Assembly: GCA_023213395.1 (NCBI GenBank)
Contig: CM041465.1
Coordinates: 246,705,741 to 246,769,740, forward strand
Source: Cycas panzhihuaensis
Taxonomy: Eukaryota > Cycadophyta
Direction of reading: 5' to 3'
DNA length: 64,000 bases
This document shows positions 56,061-64,000 of this stretch, piece after piece (positions within the stretch are counted from its first letter, which is position 1; the number at the start of each line of letters is the position of its first letter). Under the pieces are notes generated by a model. It had not been told where the DNA came from, searched no databases, and saw nothing but the letters and a program-made list of their open reading frames with translations. The position numbers and the translations under genes were made by a program.

Positions 56061-57389
56061 TATCGTTATTTCTTTTCCAAAATTAACGAGGGAAGACCAA
56101 CAAAATTCCAAGGAAGACCAACAAAATTCATGGGTAATTCATATTTGCTTTTCAAAATATTGACAATTGAAAGCATAATTGGGCGTACTTTCATTTTCGT
56201 TGAACAACTTTTGCAACTCTTTCAGTTATCCTCTTTCTTCGCTTAGCCTTTTGTTTGGCAACCTGAGAGGTTACCAAGCACCCCAATCGATGGATGCATT
56301 TTAAATGTTATTAAATTAAATAAGAGGACGCCTGTTCAACTAGGAGTACGAGGGTGGCAAGTTTAATTTATAAAAATGCTCGTGAACAACACTTTCGAGC
56401 ATATATCGTTTTTCCAAAATTTGATTTTTGTAGTTGGGTTTGGTATTTCAATACAGATTCCTAGAACTCTTTCGAGGATTTATTGTTTTTTTCAAAATTT
56501 GATTTTTGCAGGGTTGGTTTGGTATTTGAATACTAATTGCTGTGAAGGTGGTGTTTGAAATTCCTATTAACATATGAATAATTCCTGTAACTATCTGAAC
56601 TTTATGATATGTTTTTATGTATCATTATATGGTCTTATTTTAATAACTTGGGCACGAAATCTTTGAAAGTCCCAAAACTTGTGGTAGGAATGTTGTTATG
56701 AGCAAATGATATATTTGAGAGGGTAACAAAATTGATAGATGTTGGTTGTGTTGGCATGTTATCTTGAATTAATTTGTTTTTAGTACAAGTGAATAGTTGT
56801 GTTTATTAGTCCTTATATTGTGAGTTGGTTAATTTTGTGGAAAAGTGAATTATGTGGTACTAGACTATATGTGGTCAAAGAGCTTTCCATTGTCTATATG
56901 TTTTTAGCTTTTAGGCTTCTTTTTTTTCATAGTTAGTTTTCACCCTACTACTAAAAATGGTCTACACTAGTGTATGAAGTTACATAAGTGGATAGCATTA
57001 ATTAGTAGTATCTTGTGTTTGATTATGCAATTGTAATAAATTACATGATTTGTAAATCTTTTATGTTATGTTAGTTGAAATTAGTTATATGATTTAGATT
57101 AAATTAGTAACAATTTTCATGATGATATTGGTTAAACTTTTTATGGTCCATCTTGTTACTCATTTCTTTTGTAGTATCTTTCATGTCACTCATTTTAGTG
57201 AAATTTAGTAGTAAGTTTTGTTTTGTCAACAAGTAATTTTTATGGTTCTACTATTACTTTTGGTATTATTCAAGCCAAGTAATCAATTTAATGAAGTGCT
57301 AGTGCGTAGACCAACATTAAGCATTGTGAGTTTTTGAAGTAGGCAAATAGTTTTTTGTGGGTAAAATTGAGAAGAGATTCATTATTACA
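56061..57389. other. AT-rich DNA downstream of the host gene, no gene seen
   Basis: A ~30 bp motif TTTTTCCAAAATTTGATTTTTG is loosely repeated at about 56410 and 56490. No coding signal. Confidence 0.4.
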
Positions 57390-57726
57390 ACAAAAAGTGT
57401 TTCAAATTATCTCTATGGTATTGTGAATTATTTGAGGTGTCAGAAAATCTAAGTGATGTGGTTTATCTTCTTTGGTTGCCATCACATGTAAGAGTATACA
57501 TATTTTTTCATGTTAACTGATTTTAAAATATTTGTAACGTGTTTTGACAATAAGATTTCCATGATCACAGATTTTTAAGATATTGATTTTATGGTTCATG
57601 AACTAGAAAGGGTTTTGGATTTTAAGTTTATAATGAAATGAGATAAATCATGGAGTATTTGGTACAATGGAAATACCAGCCAATGGATTGATCACTTAGA
57701 GTAATGATGTCTTCAAGGGGGGATAA
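57390..57726 (+). pseudogene. Ty3/gypsy integrase C-terminus and chromodomain fragment
   Basis: Reads KLSLWYCELFEVSENLSDVV then YLLWLPSHVRVYIFFHVN, the GPY/F module and the xxHDVFHVS stretch of gypsy integrase. After stops, EYLVQWKYQPMD resembles the chromodomain EYLVKWKG.P.E. It ends SSRGDNVT at a purine tract CAAGGGGGGATAA (about 57714-57726). Confidence 0.75.
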
Positions 57727-57980
57727 TGTAACACGCTAAAGATATATTATGTCATTATAAGAGGCACCATATATTATTAGTTTAGACCTATGGAAAATTT
57801 AGGTGTGTAAAAAGACAATGCATAGTGGAATAACTTACTACTAACAAAAATGGTACATATGAGACCCTCAAAAGGTGACTTAGTTTTTTTATTTTATTAT
57901 CAATTTTTTATTTTATTTATTGTGTCATTTCATGTGGTCATTCTATGTAACATTTAATAAGTGAATTGAGGTGGAAGGCA
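57727..57980 (+). repeat. start of a 3' LTR of the same gypsy element
   Basis: TGTAACACGCTAAAGATATA directly follows the purine tract, as a 3' LTR should. No second LTR is seen in the window, so the right end is not determined; the end given is nominal. Confidence 0.45.
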
Positions 57981-60290
57981 TTATTGAGAATGAGTTTTGA
58001 CGTTTATTTTTATAGGTGAAGCTTATGAGTAGAGTCATATGAAAGTAAACCAAAATAAGTCAATGACTTTATTATAATTTTAGTTATTAACAAAATATTC
58101 CACCTAAAAAAGGTTATTGTGTGTAGTGCTATTATGAAACTTACTACACAGTTGTGAAGTTATTGTTTATAACGTTACTAGTTTGGTATAGTTGCATTTA
58201 GATAAGTCTAACAATGAAATTTGCATGTTTAACTAAACCCACTAATGTTTTATGATGTTAATAGGGTGAAATGGTTAATGGTATGAGCTTATCTTTGCTT
58301 ATAATTTAGAAGTGTTGTGGTTGAAGTGATTTTATTCTTGCTCTTAATGGTGGTATTATTTGATTTTCATTGGTGTTTAGTTTTTTTTTTCTATATTGCT
58401 AGGTACTCTCACTAAGATTCTTTTATTATTTTTTAAATTTAGGTCTTTTTTATGTTAGAATTACATCTATTTTGTAATATGGAGAATTATTGTCCTCTAT
58501 GAATTTGTGGATTTGATTATTATATTTTATAAAATATTGATTCTATATGGCAAGAATTTTTAGTAGTATAAGATTTTAATATTATTTATTCATGTAATTA
58601 TTAAATCCACAAGTTTATAGATAATATTAAATTACCATTTAACATTTCATATTATATAATAAATGCATTTTCAATAGAGGAGACTAGAATGAAAGAGTGA
58701 AAGAATATTGATCAGTATTTATGATTGAATAAGAAAGAAAGTAAATAGTAATGAGGGCTAAATAAAATACCATAATAAAGTGTAATAAAGAGATTGTTTC
58801 TATTGTAGACCATCTTGTATCTACATTATAGTTAGAGGTTAGTCTTACTTGTTAACCAATGCACACAATTAGTGTTATATTATGTAAGAGGATTTACCTA
58901 GAAGCATTAATTCCACTATTTGACTTATCTAAGCATATTGATACTAACCAATAATGTTATACGTAATAACTTAATAATAATATGCTATATATAGTAGTTT
59001 TTATAATAGTGCTATACATAATACTCTCCTTTAGATAGAACCTTTTGTCAATAGTTGTAGCTACTTAAAGTCACTTGCTCTGCTCACTTTGGTATAACTT
59101 TCATCACAAGTTGGAGATGATTCATCTAAATTGCCAGATACTTCTAAATTGGAGATGATTCAAGATTGAAATAGAGAGACAAACTTAGAGAAATTTTGCT
59201 CCAATTTCATCTATTATCAATAAATAAAGGATTTAGACAGAGCTACTAGTTTCATTTGATTTCTGCATAGTGCTGGATTGGTAAAACCACTTTATATGAC
59301 CATTTATTTTATCCCTAATAGAGTGATCTTCATAATGGAGAAGACAAAATGAAATTTCATCGCTTCTACAAAGAGATCCAACCTCTAATATCTAAACTAT
59401 TCCATTGATTTTTTTAATTTTTGTCATTTAATTTATTTTTTTATAAAGTTTAAAAACTTTAAGTTATTTAAATTAGTATATTCACAGAATATTCTTTATT
59501 TGATAAAGGTCCTTAATTTAAAGTTGCATTTATACTCTCTTTTAATCATTTTTTAGTTTTTTAAAGTCAATTTTTAATTTGTTTTAGGTAACTTTTCAAT
59601 TTTTTTAAGGTTTTTTTTTTTTTGTTTAAAACATAAAATTGAATTCATTAATCACAAAATATTTTAAAAAATTAATAAAAAATATTGAAAAAGATAAATA
59701 CCTAATTGAACCACCTTATTTCCAATTTTGCAAGGGGAACGAATGAGACCCTTGAAGTTATCACTCCACATACGCTAGTGGTCTTTCTCGAATTTTGTAG
59801 ATATTAGAGAAGCCCATTAGCTATCGAGTGTTATTAGTAGCAGGCTGAGGTGTTTATACAAAAAACTTTAAAGTTTGGAGACCAGGCTAGACCTAAAGTG
59901 GGTGAACGTTTTAGCTGTAAGTGTGTTCTTAGGCGAAAATTTGTCATTTAGGCCGTAAATCTAGGGTAGGTGGGTTAACAGTGTCGAGAGAACAACTGAG
60001 TCTTTAGTAACGCCTTCGCACTTTTAGGTATATTGGGTTCTCAACCTACCACTTGTATACAGATACACTATTAGATAGAACCGTCTCAACTACGAAGGGC
60101 TATTTAGGAGTGGAGATATTGTGACTTGGATCCTAGATTAAATTACCTTTTTAAGTAGACATGACACATATCAGACATTTTGGCACTTCATATGATTGTA
60201 GTTAATACTATTAAACTTTCTAGTAGGGATAATTTTTTTGCTTAAAAGAAATAAGGCAAGAATATTTTAATAATAAACAAACTTTGACCT
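57981..60290. other. very AT-rich DNA with one less AT-rich island, no gene seen
   Basis: Part of the beginning may still be gypsy LTR. The segment 59730-60130 is less AT-rich than its surroundings (GGCCGTAAATCTAGGGTAGG, ACGCCTTCGCAC), but I recognise neither an RNA gene nor a transposon end in it. Confidence 0.4.
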
Positions 60291-60469
60291 TATATTTTTA
60301 GAAAAAATTTTAAGCCAATTCCTATTAAAGATCCTAATGATCTTGATAACCTTATTTCTCTTGATCTTAATGCCATAGCTGCGTTTCAAGAGTTTGACGA
60401 AGTTGCCCTTTATTTTTTATACCTGTTTTGTGAGGATAATGTTGAATAGAATATTGAACTTATCCCTAT

Positions 60470-61010
60470 CTTTGTAGGTGTTTGGAATATTATATATGCA
60501 TTATGAGAGGAAGGATAGGGTAGTGATGCTCAAATCCCAACTTTAATCCATTTTGTTTGTAGGATCTATAGTAGCTTATTTGTCTTAGATTAAGGTGATT
60601 AAGCACTAGTTGATAATGATAGGTCAACCATTAGAGGGCAATGACCTTATATCTTGTATTATTAGTGTTTTACCACTTGGTTATAACTCTCTCATATCTA
60701 ATCTATCATATATAAATCAATTTGCTACTATTAATTTTAATATATTTGAGGGTCTACTGCTTTAAGAAGAATGTATTTTGAATCGTTCAAGGAATCTAAG
60801 TGTTTCTTTTTCCACACTAGCATTTACAGCTTGACACAGAGAAAGACCACAATGCCCATAGTTGACACATCGGTTTAGTTTAATGAATTTGAATCAGTAG
60901 CCTAATTAGCAACTATATCAACTATGTTAGCCTTGACCATCTTATAATTCTTAGGCTGTTTGTCACTATTGTGGTAAACTTGGACATATAGCACCTGAGT
61001 GTAGGAAAAA
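60470..61010 (+). pseudogene. Copia-5 gag
   Basis: Pieces include IGQPLEGNDLISCIISVLPL and GYNSLISNLSYIN (about 60618-60730), typical of Gag (MIGxPLxxxDLIxxILxGL). An intact knuckle CHYCGKLGHIAPEC (C-x2-C-x4-H-x4-C) is at 60961-61002. Stops and shifts separate them. Confidence 0.82.
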
Positions 61011-61259
61011 TAGAGCTAACTTTCAATAATAATAGTTTCAAAACTGTCATGTTATGCAAGGTAATCAAAATCATGGACATGGAAATTATTAAGGACTATA
61101 GAGATAGAACCAACTAAATTACCAGGGATTAAGGAGATAAAATCTAAATGCACCTTAGAGGAACCAATAAAATAAGAATCACAACCAAAGATAGAATCAA
61201 GGAGGCTACATGGTTGATTCTCAAAATTTTTTCTTTGCCACTTTATCAACTCATCATTT

Positions 61260-62420
61260 TGACATTTCCTAGTAGATTAATTGAGGTGTCTCACAACATA
61301 TGATTGGTTCAAAAGAACTCCTTGCTGATACAAGATTGATTTAGGATCAATATGTTACTTTTGGAGATGATGGTACTTTAGAGGTCGCCAAGATTGATAA
61401 TGTCCTTATCTCATTAAAAATTTCTAATACTCTACATCATCTCAAGTTTTTTTTTTTATATACCTGGCATGAATCATAACTTACTTTCAGTTAGCCAGAT
61501 AAATAAATAAAATTTTGATGCTTTATTTATCCATCTTGGAAAATGCCTGATTATAGATTTGAATGGCAACCTAATTGCCTTAGGATATCAAGATCAAGGA
61601 CTCTACAAGTTTGATGCTATAACTAGACCATTGATCCACTCACATGAATTCAGTTCTTGTAGCAATTCAACTTTAATTTCTAATCATTTTGCTTCAACAT
61701 TAGATTATGATAATCAATTTATTTCAAAGATATATATTTCTCCTAAAATTCTAAAAGACTAGTTATGGCATCAATGCCTGAGTCACTTGAATATGAATAA
61801 TTTTTATTTGCTTTATAAATTAAATATGGTGCATAACATACTGAATATAAAGTAGACAAAATATATTTGTGAGGCCTGTATTAGAGGTTATCGTTATTTT
61901 ATCATATTTATTGTTGACTACTCCAAGAAAGTGTGAGTATACTTTTTAAAGCAAAAATTAAAATCTTTTGACAAAAAGGGTTTAAGCATGGCGCTAAACT
62001 TGAATTTAGAAAGCTATTAAAAATCCTTCATTGCAATAATGGAGGTGAATACATATTAAACGAGTCTATCAAATTTTGTAAGGATAATGGCATCAAATGA
62101 TAGTTTACTGTCCCATATACCCCTTAGCAAAATATAGTTATTGAGTGAATGAATTAGACCTTGGTTAGCAAAGGCAAAGTCAAGTTTGTCACTAATAACT
62201 TAGGAGTTCAATTATGGGCTAAAGTCCTTTATACAATATCATATCTCACAAACAAAAGTCTAACTAAGGTAGTATTAAACATTACTCCTGAGGAGGCCTA
62301 GTTAGGTCAAAAACCTATGGTCTCACATTTGCATACTTTTGGTTGTACAATATACATGCTCATACCAAAAGAATAGAGAAAAAAGTTGGATGATAAGAGT
62401 AGAAAATGTATTTTTATTTA
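61260..62420 (+). pseudogene. Copia-5 protease remnant and integrase
   Basis: SQHMIGSKELLADTRLI after 61290 marks the end of the protease region; the DSG itself is not readable. The GAG-pre-integrase WHQCLSHLNMNNFY (61767) and CEACIRG (61870) are clear. The integrase has CNNGGEY (62034), KFCKDNGIK, and FTVPYTP followed by TAG where the family has Gln-Gln-Asn-Gly, with two further stops at conserved Arg/Asn-Arg positions. PEEA*LGQKPMVSHLHTFGC follows near 62290. Confidence 0.82.
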
Positions 62421-62812
62421 TTATCAACCTAGCTGTAAAGCATATAAATTGTATGATCCTACCACCAACCAAATACATATATCTTGGGATGTCATATTCT
62501 CAAAAGAGAACTAAGATTTTGTATCACAGATTTCATTCTTTGATGACTAGTCAGATAAACTACCTATTGCTCCTCCTACTCCACAAAATATTCTTGCAGA
62601 ACATATGCCTCCTGTATCAACATTTACTCCTAGTTCATTGTTTAGACCACTTGCCTCTACTTCTACATCTACTCCTGTTAGTCCTTCAAAATATATTTAT
62701 GAAGGCCACTTCAAAGCAATTGCCTAAATGGTATATGTTAATGATCTATTTTATTCCACCACCATAACAAGAAAAGAGACAATTAAAATATAACTCATCT
62801 GCTAACTTCACC

Positions 62813-64000
62813 TTAATGGCAGAAGTTTTGTCAGCTCTTAAACCCTCTACTTTTGAGGAAGCTATTGCAGATCTAAAATGGCAAGCAAGAATGATTGAAG
62901 AAATAAATTCTATCCTACAAAATAATACTTGGGAGCTTATTGAGCTACCTAAAGGGAAGAAATCAATTGATTGTAAATAGATTTATGAAACAAAATTTTA
63001 TGCAGATGGCTCTAGTTAGTGACATAAAGTTTGTTTGGTTGCTAAAGGTTTTAAATAAGTTAAAGGTGTTGTTTATGATTACACATTCACACTAGTTGCC
63101 AACATGACCATTGTTAGGCTTGTTTTAGCATTTGTAGCTCAATTCAATTACCCTATTTACCAAATGGATGTAAAAAGTATTTTGTTAAATGGCTATTAAT
63201 AAGAGGAAATATACATAAATAAACCTCCTAGCTTTGTTGTTTGTGAAAAAGAACACTTAGTCTACAAATCAAAAAAGGAATTATATGGCCTTAAGCAATT
63301 CACCTCGTGCTTGATACACGAAGATTAATGAATACTTTTATAAGCATAGATTCATTCACCCATTTTCAAATCCAAATCTATATTTAGAATCCATAATGGT
63401 TTGATCACTCTAGTTGTACTTTATGTTAATGATTTATTGATAACTAACAATGACACAACAAATTACACATCTCTAAGGATATCTAAACAATAACTTTAAG
63501 ATGATTGACCTCAAGTTGCTCTATTATTTTCTTGGCATAGAAGTTCAGTAAGAGCCAGGCCATATTTTTCTTTCACAGTCAAAATATACAAAGGAAATTC
63601 TTCTAAAATTTAGGATGGATGAATGTAAACCATTTCTAACTCTTATGGAGACAGGTCTAAAATTGAATATTGATGAGCATGGAAAATCTGTGGATCCAAC
63701 ATTACATAGACAACTTGTAGAAAAATTAATTTATATTACTCATACTTGACTAGATATTGCTTATGTCATTGGGATTTGTTCTAGGTTTATAACATAGCCT
63801 AAAATTTTACATTAGAAAGTAGCAATGAGGATCCTGAAATATCTTTGGGGTACTCTTTAGTTTGAACTTGCTTACTGTCACATAGAAAATCCTTTGTTGA
63901 CATGTTACACAGATGCATATTGGGCTGGATACAAAGATAGTCGTAGACCAACTTTAGGTTATTATTTTAACTTGGGTTCTATTTTAGTTTAATGATGTTA
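62813..64000 (+). pseudogene. Copia-5 reverse transcriptase and RNase H (partial)
   Basis: RT begins LMAEVLSALKPSTFEEAIAD then WELIELPKGKKSIDCK, with TAG for the next Trp. YQMDVKSILLNGY, EIYINKPPSFVV and KKELYGLKQ follow. The catalytic box reads LYVNDLLIT, with Asn for the first Asp of YVDD. RNase H has CYTDAYWAGYKDSRRPTLGY at 63904-63963 and runs off the window. Confidence 0.85.

Larger units (their letters stand above)
60300..64000 (+). mobile_element. Copia-5: decayed Ty1/copia element, cut by the window end
   Basis: Gag, zinc knuckle, GAG-pre-integrase, integrase, RT and RNase H follow one another in copia order on +. The 3' LTR lies beyond the window; no 5' LTR or primer site could be found before 60300. 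Stops are abundant, many at codons that are Gln, Arg or Trp in the family. Confidence 0.85.

Noticed and set aside
1-64000. CRISPR arrays, bacterial promoters, ribosome binding sites, rRNA
   Set aside because: The tandem repeats have only two units without regular spacers, and the content is eukaryotic; none of these feature types is present.

Overview
This is a nuclear plant sequence: AT-rich, with one spliced host gene embedded in old, nested retrotransposons. The very long repeat-filled intron and heavily decayed Ty1/copia, Ty3/gypsy, LINE and SINE copies suggest a large-genome seed plant, most likely a gymnosperm; the species cannot be named from the sequence. There are no bacterial-style operons, CRISPR arrays, rRNA or recognisable tRNA genes.

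The one host gene is on the + strand. Six small exons (31094-32722) encode a SAP DNA/RNA-binding domain and a conserved plant-specific region. A last coding exon (54943-55531) ends in a single CCCH zinc finger (C-x7-C-x5-C-x3-H). The exon phases agree across a 22.2 kb last intron, while the other introns are 94-345 bp. The protein resembles the plant SAP-CCCH family (zinc finger CCCH domain-containing protein 62-like). Its 5' end is not recognised in the window.

Layout: (1) 1-9029, a complete but decayed copia element (1253-6351, +, TSD TTAGG) in anonymous DNA. (2) 9035-16694, a complete copia element (-, TSD GTAGA) with an unusually long leader. (3) 16700-24097, anonymous DNA with a tandem TRIM-like array (17725-18895), a Ty3/gypsy RT fossil whose N-terminal part is duplicated (21650-22140, -) and an RNase H fragment. 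(4) 24098-30407, a decayed copia element (-) with three internal tandem duplications. (5) 31094-55531, the host gene. (6) 56050-60290, AT-rich DNA with the 3' end of a gypsy chromovirus. (7) 60300-64000, a decayed copia element (+) cut by the window end.

The last intron of the host gene is a set of nested insertions. A chromovirus (33951-52821, -) has matching 227/228 bp LTRs and a near-perfect TSD. A SINE (34519-34823, perfect 17 bp TSD) sits in it. Its pol core is missing, and in its place is a block (35029-50268) made of two inverted copies, plus part of a third, of an LTR element that carries a gag-like ORF and a long ORF of unknown function but no recognisable pol. A full-length L1-type LINE (41661-47941, -, 15 bp TSD) interrupts one arm. 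Without the LINE the block is a roughly 4 kb-arm palindrome inside a transcribed intron. This palindrome and the pol-less element family are the most notable structures in the window.
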